Shown one piece after another: positions 16,578-26,175 of a DNA stretch of 64,000 bases (the stretch's first letter is position 1; each line of letters opens with the position of its first letter). Below the pieces are notes generated by a model. That model was given only the letters and a program-made list of their open reading frames with translations. It made no database searches and was not told the origin of the DNA. This DNA is from Deltaproteobacteria bacterium. GTDB lineage: Bacteria; Desulfobacterota; DSM-4660; Desulfatiglandales; HGW-15. The DNA lies in NCBI GenBank assembly GCA_019310485.1, contig JAFDEF010000007.1, positions 68,434-132,433 of the forward strand. The letters run 5' to 3'. A program made the translations under genes and the position numbers.

Positions 16578-17362
16578 TGAACACTTCCGGTGGCGCGCTC
16601 ATTGAGGTTGAGGATTTAGGGATCAGGTTTGGTGGCCTTTTGGCTGTTTCTGACGTGAGCTTCCATGTATCAGAAGGCAGTATCCATGCATTGATTGGCC
16701 CAAACGGTGCTGGCAAAACAACGATCCTGAACATGATTAGTGGGATCTACCGCCCTTCACGGGGGAAAATAATCTACGGTGGCAGAAACATAGTGGGGCT
16801 GCCGCCATATATGGTAACAAGGGAGGGCATTGCCCGCACCTTTCAAAATATACAAGTGTTTGAAGGTCTGAGTGTGCTCGAAAACGTGATGGTTGCAAGA
16901 CATGTTCGAACATCTGTAAATCTGCTTTCAACAATTCTTAAAACACCTAAAGCACGCAGGGAGGAGAAAAGCATTGCGGACAAGGCTGTTGAGGCCTTAA
17001 GGTTTGTAGGCCTGGCGGATAGAAAAGATATGGATGCTATGAATTTGCCTTATGGGCAAAAGCGGCTAATGGAGATTGCCAGGGCCCTTGCTACAGAGCC
17101 CCATCTTCTATTGCTTGATGAGCCCTCTGCCGGGATGAATGAGGCTGAAGTATTAAACCTTGTTAATTTTATCAATCAAATCCGCGAGAAAGGAATCACG
17201 GTGATCTTAATTGAACACAATATGCGTCTGGTTATGAAAATTTCTGATCGAATCACTGTTCTTGATTTCGGGGAAAAGATTGCTGAAGGCCCCCCTGAAG
17301 AGATTCAAAACGACCCCAGAGTTATAGAAGCGTATTTAGGGACCGAGAATGGTTATGCTTAG
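16577..17362 (+). CDS. livG: ABC transporter ATP-binding protein, LivG family
   Basis: 261 residues. Walker A GPNGAGKTT, a degenerate signature (LPYGQKRLMEIARAL), Walker B LLLLDEPSAGMN and the LivG-type ARTFQNIQVFEGLSVLENVM. The GTG at 16577 with GGGAGGT upstream is the chosen start; the frame is open for another 46 codons, but those overlap livM. It energises transport with LivF on the cytoplasmic face. Confidence 0.9.
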   Translation: MNTSGGALIEVEDLGIRFGGLLAVSDVSFHVSEGSIHALIGPNGAGKTTILNMISGIYRPSRGKIIYGGRNIVGLPPYMVTREGIARTFQNIQVFEGLSVLENVMVARHVRTSVNLLSTILKTPKARREEKSIADKAVEALRFVGLADRKDMDAMNLPYGQKRLMEIARALATEPHLLLLDEPSAGMNEAEVLNLVNFINQIREKGITVILIEHNMRLVMKISDRITVLDFGEKIAEGPPEEIQNDPRVIEAYLGTENGYA

Positions 17363-18062
17363 GGTTGAGCGAATTGAGGTATTTTATGGTAATGTTCAGG
17401 CCTTGAGAAATATTGAATTCGAGGTCAACCAGGGGGAGATAGTAACCTTGCTTGGCGCGAATGGAGCAGGCAAATCAACGATTTTGAGAACTATCTCAGG
17501 GCTTATTCGTCCTAGGAAAGGTAGAATAATTTACCTTGAAAAAGAAATCAGCAGGATGTCTGTGGAGGATATTGTATCAAAAGGTATCTCGCACGTCCCG
17601 GAGGGCAGACGAATTTTCCCTGGATTGACAGTTTATGGCAACCTGGAAGTGGCTACATCTTCCTGGAGAAAGAGGGGTGCTTCAATCCAGGATGAGCTTA
17701 ACAATGTGTTTCGGCTTTTTCCGAAACTTCGAGAAAGAATGAATCAGCTGGGCTGGTCTCTCTCCGGTGGGGAACAACAGATGCTTGCCATAGGAAGAGG
17801 GCTCATGTCCCGACCGAAACTGCTGCTGCTTGACGAACCAAGCCTGGGCCTCGCTCCAAAACTTGTTCAAAGCGTTTTTGAGACAATAAAAACTATTAAT
17901 GCTCAAGGCACCACGATCCTGTTGGTAGAGCAAAATGCCTATGCGGCCCTCCAGATAGCCCACCGGGGCTATGTGTTGGAAAACGGCGAAGTTGTTCTGC
18001 ACGGGCCAGCAAGGGATTTAGCCGCAAATGAAAATGTGAGAAAAGCTTACCTCGGAGGGTAA
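17349..18062 (+). CDS. livF: ABC transporter ATP-binding protein, LivF family
   Basis: 237 residues with Walker A GANGAGKST, signature LSGGEQQMLAIGRGLM, Walker B LLLLDEPSLGLAP and the H-loop region replaced by LVEQNAYAAL as in LivF proteins. Overlaps livG by 14 bp (ATG 17349; a second ATG at 17355 is possible). Last gene of the first importer operon. Confidence 0.92.
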   Translation: MVMLRVERIEVFYGNVQALRNIEFEVNQGEIVTLLGANGAGKSTILRTISGLIRPRKGRIIYLEKEISRMSVEDIVSKGISHVPEGRRIFPGLTVYGNLEVATSSWRKRGASIQDELNNVFRLFPKLRERMNQLGWSLSGGEQQMLAIGRGLMSRPKLLLLDEPSLGLAPKLVQSVFETIKTINAQGTTILLVEQNAYAALQIAHRGYVLENGEVVLHGPARDLAANENVRKAYLGG

Positions 18063-18108
18063 GTCCCGGGGGATCCCGGAAGAAAAGCATGGTGGGTATG
18101 GGTGTCTT

Positions 18109-18155
18109 CCCTTTTCCCGTAAAGATTCTTTCAGGTCCGGGGTCCAGGAAAAGGG
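18109..18155. terminator. Inverted repeat between convergent livF and the response regulator
   Basis: CCCTTTTCC (18109-18117) pairs with GGAAAAGGG (18147-18155) around a loop of about 29 bases. Position between two convergent stops suggests a bidirectional terminator, although no strong T run follows. Confidence 0.45.
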
Positions 18156-18157
18156 CG

Positions 18158-19477
18158 TCAGGCTAGCTCGTATCTTTTGATTTTGCGGTAAAGATTTCTA
18201 AGGCTGATCCCTAGATCTTTGGCTGCCTGAGTTTTGTTTCCTCCGCTAGAGGCCAGGGCCTGGCGGATGTGCTCTTTTTCAATTTCGGCCAGGGTCTTGG
18301 TTTTTTGTCTCCTCACCGTCGGTGCATAAAAAGGCAAGTGCTCAGGAGCAATCTTAGTACCGGATGACATTACAGCAGCAACCTCAAGGGCATTTGCCAG
18401 TTCGCGCACATTTCCAGGCCAATCATAATTTGCCATTTCGCCAAGAGCACTTCTGGTTAGTTTTTTCTTTACTCCGGCTTTCTGGAGAAAATACTCGGCA
18501 AGGAGCGGTATGTCTTCTTTTCTTTCCCGAAGGGGGGGGAGAGGAAGGTTCACCACATTCAAGCGATAGTACAGATCTTCCCTAAATGTACCCTGCTTGA
18601 TCGATTCAAGGAGATCCTTGTTGGTGGCGGCGATTACCCTGGCATCTATGTGAAGCTCTTTTTCTCCACCTAGCCGGCGAAACATGCCGGTCTCAACGAA
18701 CCGCAAGAGTTTGACCTGGAGGGATGGACTGATTTCTCCCACCTCATCGATAAAAAGGGTTCCCCGGTCCGCCAGTTCAACTAGCCCTTTCTTTCTTTTA
18801 TGGGCTCCGGTGAAAGCGCCTTTTTCATATCCAAAGAGCTCGCTTTCCTGGAGGGTTTCAGGCAGGGCCGCGCAATGGATCACAATAAAAGGATTCTCAT
18901 GCCTCTGGCTTTGCTGATGAATGCTGTGAGCAATGAGCTCTTTCCCGGTCCCTGTTTCCCCCTCAATCAGCACGGTAGAATTGGATTGTGCTATTTTGCC
19001 GACAAGCCTCATCACATCACGCATTTTCCTGCTTTTACCAACCACATCTCCGTAGGGAGTCTTCAGCTTCAGCTCTTCCCTTAAATTTACATTACTCTCC
19101 TTGAGCTTCTTCTTTTCGTATGCTTTCTGGACTAGGACCTCCAGCTCGGAAAGCTTGCATGGCTTGGTAAGATAATCATAAGCGCCGGACTTCATCGCAG
19201 CAATGGCCGAATCTATTGTTCCATGGCCGGTGATGATAATGACCTGGGCATTCTCATCATGTTCCTTGATCTTTCTTAGAAGCGCGATGCCGTCCATACC
19301 CGGAAGCTTTATATCCACCAGAGCCACATCATATGACTCTGTGCCGAGCAAGGCGAGTGCCTCTTCAGCCGAGGCGAATGAGTCAACGTAGTTACCTTTT
19401 CTGGAAAGTCTCTTGTGGAACAGGCGGCGCAGGGGGTCTTCGTCTTCGACAATAAGTATCCTCTTTTTGTCGTTCAT
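18158..19477 (-). CDS. NtrC-family sigma-54-dependent response regulator
   Basis: 439 residues from ATG 19477. A receiver domain (phosphorylated Asp55 in VALVDIKLPGMDG), a central AAA+ domain with GETGTGKE, the sigma-54-contacting GAFTGA loop and the arginine-finger region, and a C-terminal Fis-type helix-turn-helix (GGNKTQAAKDLGISLRNLYR). It should activate sigma-54 promoters from distant sites when phosphorylated. The ATG overlaps the kinase stop (ATGA), so the two are a coupled pair. Two sigma-54 promoters with shared upstream dyads occur at 22.5 and 26.1 kb and are its likely targets. Confidence 0.93.
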   Translation of the reverse strand: MNDKKRILIVEDEDPLRRLFHKRLSRKGNYVDSFASAEEALALLGTESYDVALVDIKLPGMDGIALLRKIKEHDENAQVIIITGHGTIDSAIAAMKSGAYDYLTKPCKLSELEVLVQKAYEKKKLKESNVNLREELKLKTPYGDVVGKSRKMRDVMRLVGKIAQSNSTVLIEGETGTGKELIAHSIHQQSQRHENPFIVIHCAALPETLQESELFGYEKGAFTGAHKRKKGLVELADRGTLFIDEVGEISPSLQVKLLRFVETGMFRRLGGEKELHIDARVIAATNKDLLESIKQGTFREDLYYRLNVVNLPLPPLRERKEDIPLLAEYFLQKAGVKKKLTRSALGEMANYDWPGNVRELANALEVAAVMSSGTKIAPEHLPFYAPTVRRQKTKTLAEIEKEHIRQALASSGGNKTQAAKDLGISLRNLYRKIKRYELA

Positions 19478-21957
19478 TGGCTTAGCTTGCTCTCCTCTGA
19501 ATACCATCTGGATGGGACATTGACGATAAAGCTTGTAAACCTCCCTGCCTGCGTTTGCACCTCGATGCTGCCCCTTAGCTTTTTCATTATGCGCTGAGAG
19601 ATGGACAGTCCCAGACCGGTTCCACTGCCAGGAGGCTTGGTTGTGAAAAAGGGAGTGAAAATATTATTTAAGTGCTTCTTGGGAATTCCTTTGCCGTTGT
19701 CCTTGAACTCAACCTTGACCACACCATTATGAGACCTTGAAATGACTTCCAGCGTGCCTCTTTTTCTCATCGAGCCCACGGCATCAATGCCGTTTTTCAA
19801 AATATTTAGGAAGACCTGCTGGATTTGCGCCGGGTTGGTTTCCACAGCAGGCAGGTTTGGTTGAAAATCTTTAATGATTTTTATGCCGTATGCCTTAATG
19901 TCAGGTTCGATAAGGAACAGGGTTTTTTCGAGCAGTGCGTTTAGCTTTGTGGGAATAATCTCAAGTTCTCCCTGCCGGGCGAAATTTAGTAAGTTCCTAG
20001 TGATCTCCTTGCATCTCTGGCTTTGTTCGATAATTGTGGTAAGAGCCTCTTCCATCTCATTTAATTCATCCGGCCCGAGGGCTCTTTTCTCGTGAATCAG
20101 GTCAAGCATGTCCTCCGCATATCCAGCAACAGAGGCCAGAGGGTTGTTGATCTCATGAGCGACTCCGGAAGCAATTTCTCCGACAGCAGCCAGTTTGCTG
20201 GCTTCAACCATTTGCATTTCCAGTCGCTTGCGCTGGGTAATGTCGCGGCCGATGATGTGGAGTCCATACACCTTGTCCCCTTTTCTCACAGCGGTGATGC
20301 TGAGCTCCACGGGTATTGACTGCCCGCTCGTGCTTATCAGCTCCACTTCGTATGGCTCCAATTCATAACCTTCAATAACCTGCGCTACTTTTTTCTGAAA
20401 AGAGGGCCTTTTATCCACAGGCATAAAGCGGCTGAGTGAAACACCTTTAAGTGATTCCCAGTCTGTTTCGAGAACTTTCAAAACCTTATTGTTGGCTGCG
20501 ACGATCCGGGCCTTTAAATCGGTGAGGCAAATACCGTCTTGTGCGGTTTCAAAAAGGTTGCGGTAACTAATTTCAATTCTTTCCCGGTCCGTGATGTCCT
20601 CATGTAGCACGATAATGCCTGAGACGCGGGAAGTTTCGTCTAAAAGGGGGATTGCCTTAAGATTAAGCACAACGCTTGCCCGGCCGGGTATTTTGAAAGC
20701 AAGCCCTTTTTTCTCTGCCTGGTTTCCGGAATCCAGAATAGATTTCAATAGATTAAGTAGTCGAGGGTCAGCAAAAGGATGCTTTATTTGATCCATTTTT
20801 TTGCCCAGAACTCTACCGGCCCTGATGTGAAAGATCTCCTCCATCTTGCGGTTCCAGGTCTGGATCCTGAGCTCGGAGTCAAGAACCATGATACCGTCCG
20901 TGATACTCTGGATAATGTTCTCGTTGTAATTCTTGAGATATCCTACCCGTTGAGCAGCAAGAGTTTTTTCCGTTGTATCTTCAACAATACATAATAGGCC
21001 ATCGTATGTGCCTCGCGAGTTTTTAAGAGGAATCCCTTTAGCTGCAATAAAGCGTGGTCCGCGACCACGGCTGACAACCGGACAGTCAGCCAGTTCGAAT
21101 CGAATACCCCGAAGACCCCTTTCAAGGTGCGCCAGAAGTTCTGGTGAGAAGAATTCTTCCTGTTTGGATACTGCCGCCCCGACCAGCTCGCGCCTTCCTG
21201 CTCCGAAGATTCTTGACATTGCCAGATTGGCGGATGTGATTTCACCCCTGGAGTTAAGGGTAAATATACCTACAGGTGCATTCCTAAGAATCCTCTCGTT
21301 AAAACGGTTTGCTTCCTGAATTTGGCGGGTCTTTTCCGAGACTCTTTCTCTTAGTTGTTCCTGGATGGATTTTCTTGGGCCCGGAGGCTCGCACCCCTGG
21401 CTTCTTAAAGCGTCCCTAGTCCCAATGATGAACTCACACCTTCCATCCCCTGTGGCAAGGCAGGATATCTCCACGCAGTCCAGGGCATTCTCCAGCTCAG
21501 TTCCAGCGTAACGATGAGTTACCTGCATGAAGCCAAGGATAATCCCGCGGGAATAATGGCACACCGGTTTTCGGGCTTTACTTCTTTTGCGATAAGAGAT
21601 CCATCCCTCTACGGAGCTTTCACAAATGATTTTTGCCCACCCGGCATCCCAGTTCATTTCTTCTATTTTAAAGTATCCGAACCCCCCGTCTGTAAAAACT
21701 GAGAGCCCGTCTGCAAATCCCTGGGGTCCTGGCTGGATCCTACCGCTTTGAAGCATTGGCTCCAGAAAAGAGAGTCCCCCTTTAATACCCGCCTGGAAGA
21801 TCAGGTAGCTGGCATTCTCGCCCACTTCTCTCTTGATCACTTTCTGGAGGATGTAAAAGCCCTGGAGGAGATCGAACATTACCATCCTGGTCCGACCCAC
21901 ATTGAGCCATCCCTTTTTACGGTAGTACACAATATCAATTGGTTTTTTGTGTGCCAT
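19474..21957 (-). CDS. Sensor histidine kinase with N-terminal XylR_N/V4R-like ligand domain and PAS repeats
   Basis: 827 residues from ATG 21957 (AGGTGG upstream; the longer frame to 22041 lacks support). Residues 1-200 match the effector-binding part of XylR/DmpR-type proteins: [35 protein letters not shown], then the V4R end [20 protein letters not shown]. Three or four PAS segments follow ([60 protein letters not shown]). The HisKA box has His601 ([16 protein letters not shown]), then a HATPase domain ([28 protein letters not shown]). No membrane segment is evident, so it is probably a cytoplasmic sensor of an aromatic compound that phosphorylates the partner regulator. Confidence 0.88.
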   Translation of the reverse strand: MAHKKPIDIVYYRKKGWLNVGRTRMVMFDLLQGFYILQKVIKREVGENASYLIFQAGIKGGLSFLEPMLQSGRIQPGPQGFADGLSVFTDGGFGYFKIEEMNWDAGWAKIICESSVEGWISYRKRSKARKPVCHYSRGIILGFMQVTHRYAGTELENALDCVEISCLATGDGRCEFIIGTRDALRSQGCEPPGPRKSIQEQLRERVSEKTRQIQEANRFNERILRNAPVGIFTLNSRGEITSANLAMSRIFGAGRRELVGAAVSKQEEFFSPELLAHLERGLRGIRFELADCPVVSRGRGPRFIAAKGIPLKNSRGTYDGLLCIVEDTTEKTLAAQRVGYLKNYNENIIQSITDGIMVLDSELRIQTWNRKMEEIFHIRAGRVLGKKMDQIKHPFADPRLLNLLKSILDSGNQAEKKGLAFKIPGRASVVLNLKAIPLLDETSRVSGIIVLHEDITDRERIEISYRNLFETAQDGICLTDLKARIVAANNKVLKVLETDWESLKGVSLSRFMPVDKRPSFQKKVAQVIEGYELEPYEVELISTSGQSIPVELSITAVRKGDKVYGLHIIGRDITQRKRLEMQMVEASKLAAVGEIASGVAHEINNPLASVAGYAEDMLDLIHEKRALGPDELNEMEEALTTIIEQSQRCKEITRNLLNFARQGELEIIPTKLNALLEKTLFLIEPDIKAYGIKIIKDFQPNLPAVETNPAQIQQVFLNILKNGIDAVGSMRKRGTLEVISRSHNGVVKVEFKDNGKGIPKKHLNNIFTPFFTTKPPGSGTGLGLSISQRIMKKLRGSIEVQTQAGRFTSFIVNVPSRWYSEESKLSQ

Positions 21958-22210
21958 CAGACCACCTATAAAGGTTATAGGAAAAGGTTGCTGTATTAGG
22001 GTTGAAAGGAAACGTGGGAGGTACCAAAAGAATCCTAGCAAAGGGAGTTTGGCTTCGTCAACCCCGATCCGGCGGCAAGGACCTTCTAGAACGCCTCTAT
22101 CCGCGTTCTCTCCCCTCCTTGTAGCCAGTGTGGCACAGAGAGTGTAGCTCCTAAACCCTCAATCCTGGCGCCTCTCGCTGCTTTGCGTTCCTTTTTTGTC
22201 AACCTCTCCG

Positions 22211-22327
22211 TTTAATCCGCCAGACGCGGATTAATCCGCCAGAGGCGGCCGAGGGTTCAATTCCCCGCCCCTTGGGGCGTTAAGAAAATTTCCGATTGAT
22301 ACCCCATCCGCTTGCGGCGGGGCAGTT
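22211..22327 (+). repeat. Three-hairpin repeat, copy 2 (diverged)
   Basis: Same order of palindromes as copy 1, but with two tandem CCGCC-AGA-GGCGG-type units (one altered to CAGACGCGGA) and changes in the spacers (TAAGAAAATTTCCGATTGAT) and third stem (CCCCATCCGCTTGCGGCGGGG). It lies in the divergent region between the kinase and TRAP genes, just upstream of the regulator-like dyads. Confidence 0.85.
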
Positions 22328-22381
22328 GATCAGGCCGGCCCCGATCAGATGTCTTCCAAAGCCAGGTTATTTAAATAAGCA

Positions 22382-22474
22382 TGTCATCATGGCATTTTCA
22401 CATTTTTTGGGTTTTTTCCTGCAAATAGAAGAGTTTACGCCCCAACTACTCCATCGCCCCATGACATTTTGTCA
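22382..22474 (+). promoter_or_regulatory. Pair of 13-bp dyads, probable upstream activator sites for the TRAP operon
   Basis: TGTCATCATGGCA at 22382-22394 and TGACATTTTGTCA at 22462-22474: both are TGNCA-N3-TGNCA, starting exactly 80 bp apart. The nearer one starts 96 bp before the GG of the sigma-54 promoter. The same pair with the same 80-bp spacing occurs before the HyuAB block (26003 and 26083). This placement, about 115 and 195 bp before the predicted start, is usual for NtrC-type activators. Confidence 0.7.
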
Positions 22475-22556
22475 TTGTCAGGTTTTTGCTCAGATATGCT
22501 CCCCCAGTGGGACTTAGAATCCAGTGTGATTTTAAATGCTTAGAGAGAATAAATCC

Positions 22557-22572
22557 TGGCACGGGAATTGCT
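22557..22572 (+). promoter_or_regulatory. Sigma-54 (-24/-12) promoter of the TRAP operon
   Basis: TGGCACG-GGAA-TTGCT at 22557-22572 is an exact match to the sigma-54 consensus TGGCACG-N4-TTGCW. Transcription would start near 22583, giving a leader of about 420 nt before dctP. Confidence 0.8.
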
Positions 22573-22583
22573 TCATACTACCA

Positions 22584-23006
22584 GTATCAGATCACAGCAC
22601 CAGAATTGGCATCAAGAAGCATTCTAGGCAAAGAAGGTCCAATTCCCTGGGGTACCAGGGAGGCTTTGCTCGTTGTCTAAGATGGCCAGCTTCTTGGGAA
22701 CCAAGGGGCGAGGGCACGTCTTTTAGTGTTGCTAATGAAGCGGTGCTCAACATCATGCAGGCGCTTTCTAGTCAGTTTGATCAACGTGGTTCTGCCATAG
22801 GTTGGAGCTGATGAGCCTTTATTCTCCCGCGAAAATTTTGCCCTCTGAGACTAAACCACTACTTTCCTGGAGTGGTCGGTATTCCCTGGTTGAAAAACGG
22901 ATTTTTGCTCCATTGCATGGGGCCCTGGGGATTATACGTTGGTGCCATAGCAGGTAGGTTTGTGAACACTTTGGTAACTTGAAACATCTAACAAAGGAGG
23001 TCTGAG
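22584..23006 (+). other. Long predicted leader before dctP
   Basis: About 420 bp between the sigma-54 start and dctP. Short ORFs (for example 22536-22811) lack motifs and are not credited. No riboswitch was recognised. AAAGGAGG sits just before the dctP ATG. Confidence 0.45.
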
Positions 23007-23999
23007 ATGAGGAAAAAGGTATGGGGTTTTATGGCAATTGTGATCATGTTGGCTTTTGCTTTGGGGTTTGCAGCTCCATCAAAAGTACTGGCCAAGCCTG
23101 TCACGTTCAAGGCTGTAGCTTTCCTGCCCGTAAACAATGTGATTATCAAAGGGTTCAAGATTTTTGCTGAAAAAATTAACCAGAGGTTCGGAGATTCAAT
23201 AAAAATTGAACTTATTGGCGGACCGGAAGTTACCCCCCCTTTTCAATTACACGAGGCGGTACGAAACGGTGTTATTGACATGTGCCTTACCTCGTGCGGG
23301 TATTATCCCTCTCTTTTGTGGGAGGCCCAAACCGCAATGTTCACAAACAAGAATTACAAGGAGATAGCCCAGACTGACTATTTCAACATCATGAGCAAGT
23401 TGCACAAGAAAGTCGGTCTTGTGTGGCTGGGCGCCGGCACATTCAATATGGTTTTCCACCTTTACACAAATCCTAAGATAAATACCCCCAAGGATTTTGC
23501 AGGTAAAAAAATCCGGGTGTTTCCCCCTTTTATTCCTTTCATAAAGGCTCTGGGCGCCGTGCCGATCAACCTGCCCATGGGGGATATTTACACTGCTATG
23601 GAACGAGGCGCTGTTGATGGGTTTGTCCAGGTTCACAATGGATTTGTAAAAGATTTCCACTGGAATGAGGTAACAAAGTACGTTATCGACTACCCCCTCT
23701 ACCAGGCAACTGCCATTGTTTTGGCCAATCCCAAGAAATGGGCACAGGTGCCGGCTGGCGTCCGGAAACAGATCATTGATTTTAAGTCTAGGGTGATTGA
23801 TCCTGCGATTTACGACTATTACGAAAAAGAAAACGATAAGGATTGGCAGTTGATGATTAATAGTGGCGTAAAACCTATAAAGTTTTCTGAGGCTGACGGC
23901 AAGGCTTTCCTTAAGTTAGCCTATGATTCTGCCTGGGATCGGGTTATAAGCAAGTCGCCAAAACTAGGGCCCAAGCTTAAGAAAATGCTCGTAAAATAA
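23007..23999 (+). CDS. dctP: TRAP transporter solute-binding protein, DctP family
   Basis: 330 residues. Signal peptide FMAIVIMLAFALGFAAPSKV then the DctP fold: LHEAVRNGVIDMCLTSCGYY, PKDFAGKKIRVFPPFIPFIK, and the ligand-contact region GDIYTAMERGAVDGFVQVHN. It binds an organic acid in the periplasm for the DctQM permease. The usual carboxylate-binding arginine is in the KIRVFPP segment. The ribosome site AAAGGAGG is strong. The operon is under a sigma-54 promoter and beside an aromatic-type sensor, so an aromatic or aryl-aliphatic acid is a fair guess. Confidence 0.93.
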   Translation: MRKKVWGFMAIVIMLAFALGFAAPSKVLAKPVTFKAVAFLPVNNVIIKGFKIFAEKINQRFGDSIKIELIGGPEVTPPFQLHEAVRNGVIDMCLTSCGYYPSLLWEAQTAMFTNKNYKEIAQTDYFNIMSKLHKKVGLVWLGAGTFNMVFHLYTNPKINTPKDFAGKKIRVFPPFIPFIKALGAVPINLPMGDIYTAMERGAVDGFVQVHNGFVKDFHWNEVTKYVIDYPLYQATAIVLANPKKWAQVPAGVRKQIIDFKSRVIDPAIYDYYEKENDKDWQLMINSGVKPIKFSEADGKAFLKLAYDSAWDRVISKSPKLGPKLKKMLVK

Positions 24000-24094
24000 G
24001 GATCTACTGACTTCCACACCCCTTGCCCGGAAGGAAGGACAAGAGTGTGGAAGTATTCCTTCCGATCAGCGGCGGGGGGAGAAGGCTCGCGCAC

Positions 24095-24610
24095 ATGCAC
24101 TCAGGATATTTTCAGAAAGCTGCCTCTAGCTTTGACAGGCTCATAGATGCTTTCATGTTTCTTGGAGCACTTATTCTTGCCTTTCTAATGCTTTCTGTTT
24201 GCTGGGACGTTCTGGCAAGAACATTTCTGGGAAGGCCGCTTACCTGGGTGCTTGAATTCACGGAGTATGGCCTTCTTTACATGACTTTTCTGTGTACTGC
24301 CTGGGTGCTGAGAAACGAGGCGCACGTAACAAGCGATCTGGTGCTTGTAAGGCTCCCCCCAAAAGCCAATGCTTTTTTGACAATGGCAACATCAATTTTG
24401 GGGGCTGTCGTGTGTTTCCTGCTCGGCTGGTATGGGGTAGTCGTTAGCGTGGAAAAACTGAAAATGGGCGCCTTTCAGCCTACAGCGATCCAGCCCCCGG
24501 ATTTTCCCATATTTATCATTATTCCCATAGGGTTTTTTCTTCTTTTCATTCAATTTTTGCGGAGGATTTACAAAAACTACAGGGCGTGGAAGACACGCGA
24601 GGAAGGGTAA
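24095..24610 (+). CDS. dctQ: TRAP transporter small permease, DctQ family
   Basis: About 171 residues from ATG 24095; in-frame GTG 24047 and TTG 24023 would extend it upstream, and the start is uncertain. Four membrane spans with the family block FTEYGLLYMTFLCTAWVLRN-EAHVTSDLV. It is the small membrane subunit that pairs with DctM. Its end overlaps the GTG start of dctM by 25 bp. Confidence 0.88.
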   Translation: MHSGYFQKAASSFDRLIDAFMFLGALILAFLMLSVCWDVLARTFLGRPLTWVLEFTEYGLLYMTFLCTAWVLRNEAHVTSDLVLVRLPPKANAFLTMATSILGAVVCFLLGWYGVVVSVEKLKMGAFQPTAIQPPDFPIFIIIPIGFFLLFIQFLRRIYKNYRAWKTREEG

Positions 24611-25959
24611 GTTGCAAAAACAAGCCTGAGGTCCAAGGGGTAAAAGTTTTGGAGTGGTGGCTGCTTCTACTTGTGATTTTCGGTTGCTTCATTCTATTGA
24701 TGCTGACCGGCTTTCCGATTGCTTTTGCGTTTCTGGCAATAAACATAGTTGGTGCATTTCTATTGTGGGGAGGGCAGTCCGGGTTCAGGCAACTGATTTT
24801 GAGTATCTTTGAATCAGTAACTTTTTTTGCCCTTCTTCCCGTGCCGCTCTTTATCCTGATGGGGGAGGTGCTGTTCCATTCCGGGATGGGGACCCGGATG
24901 CTGGATTCCCTTGACACGTTCTTGGGGAAGATGCCGGGAAGGCTCAGTCTTGTTGCAGTGGCCGGAGGGGTTCTTATTGCTGTGCTGTGCGGCAACACGT
25001 GGGCTTCTACTGCAATGCTCGGCTCCATGCTGGCGCCTGAAATGCGCAGCAGAGGATACCACAAGGTAATGGCCCTTGGGCCCATCATGGGAGGTGGCGC
25101 TTTAGCTATTATTATACCGCCCAGCGGAATGGCTGTTGTGCTCGCAACCCTGGCGGGGGTATCCGTAGGAGGGTTATTGATTGCAGGTCTGCTTCCGGGA
25201 CTTGTAATGGCAGCTCTTTTTGTAATCTACATTGTTGGCAGATGTATCATCCAGCCGGAGGTGGCGCCAACCTATGCGATTCGCCAACTGACTTTATCAC
25301 AGAGACTTATGCCCATTGTTAAGTACGTATTGCCCCTGGGCTTAATCGTTTTTTCCGTCATAGGACTTATGCTGCTGGGGCTTGCAACCCCTTCTGAGTC
25401 AGCCGCCTTTGGCGTGCTGGCCACCTTTGTTTGCGCGGCCTTTTTCAAAGAACTTAACTGGGGTGTGATAAAGAGATCATTCACCGGCACAATGCGCACT
25501 ACGACCATGATCCTAATGATCTTTTGTGGTTCAACAGCTTTCAGCCAGGTGCTCTCTTATTCAGGAGCTACAAAGGGGATGGTTAATCTTGCTGTACACC
25601 TCCCTGTTCCCCCTATAGCACTGCTTGTCTTGATGATGCTGGTAGTAATGTTCCTGGGGATGTTCATGGACCAGTTGAGCATCCTGATGATTACTTTACC
25701 CATATTCATGCCGGTGTGTCATGCGCTTAAGTGGGATCCGCTGTGGTTCGGTCTGATGCTGCTTATCAATATGTCTATTGCAAATCTATCTCCTCCGTTC
25801 GGCATAGAATTGTTTGTCATGAAAGGGGTTTCTCCCCCAGATATTACAATGGGCGACGTGTACCGGGCCTCAGTGCCCTTTATTATCATGGAGGCCATGG
25901 TAATTGCCCTTGTTATCATAATGCCCCCCCTTGCCACCTGGTTGCCCGGGGTAATGTAA
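24586..25959 (+). CDS. dctM: TRAP transporter large permease, DctM family
   Basis: 457 residues and about twelve membrane spans. Family motifs: LTGFPIAFAFLAINIVGAFL, GGVLIAVLCGNTWASTAMLG, GALAIIIPPSGMAVVLATLA and LGMFMDQLSILMITLPIFMP. It is the Na+-driven channel subunit. GTG 24586 is the upstream start; a TTG near 24649 (EWWLLLL) is a possible later one. Last gene of the TRAP operon; about 300 bp of regulatory DNA follow. Confidence 0.92.
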   Translation: MEDTRGRVSCKNKPEVQGVKVLEWWLLLLVIFGCFILLMLTGFPIAFAFLAINIVGAFLLWGGQSGFRQLILSIFESVTFFALLPVPLFILMGEVLFHSGMGTRMLDSLDTFLGKMPGRLSLVAVAGGVLIAVLCGNTWASTAMLGSMLAPEMRSRGYHKVMALGPIMGGGALAIIIPPSGMAVVLATLAGVSVGGLLIAGLLPGLVMAALFVIYIVGRCIIQPEVAPTYAIRQLTLSQRLMPIVKYVLPLGLIVFSVIGLMLLGLATPSESAAFGVLATFVCAAFFKELNWGVIKRSFTGTMRTTTMILMIFCGSTAFSQVLSYSGATKGMVNLAVHLPVPPIALLVLMMLVVMFLGMFMDQLSILMITLPIFMPVCHALKWDPLWFGLMLLINMSIANLSPPFGIELFVMKGVSPPDITMGDVYRASVPFIIMEAMVIALVIIMPPLATWLPGVM

Positions 25960-26002
25960 AGGGTATAGGAGTTTGCTGCATATGTTGCTTGCAGATGGTA
26001 CA

Positions 26003-26095
26003 TGACATTTTGGCATACCAGCGGGACCCGATTTCTCCTGAGTCAATCACAGCGCTTAGGCTTTTGGCTGCTATTTGTTGTCTGCCATCATGTCA
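26003..26095 (+). promoter_or_regulatory. Pair of 13-bp dyads, probable upstream activator sites for the HyuAB block
   Basis: TGACATTTTGGCA at 26003-26015 and TGCCATCATGTCA at 26083-26095: the same TGNCA-N3-TGNCA design as at 22382/22462, again exactly 80 bp apart, and 94 bp from the nearer site to the GG of the sigma-54 element. Confidence 0.7.
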
Positions 26096-26175
26096 CGGTG
26101 TGAATCCTTTACATCTGGTTCTCGGAAGTAAGGGGGGAAACGGCCCTTGTTTTATGCGCTAGTTTAACGTTTTTG

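Noticed and set aside
22296-22811. Short ORFs in the kinase-TRAP intergenic region
   Set aside because: They run through the repeat, the dyads and the sigma-54 promoter and have no ribosome site or motif.
24023-24094. Extended N terminus of DctQ from TTG 24023
   Set aside because: The extra residues are Gly/Arg-rich with no family match; a later start agrees better with DctQ length, though GTG 24047 stays possible.
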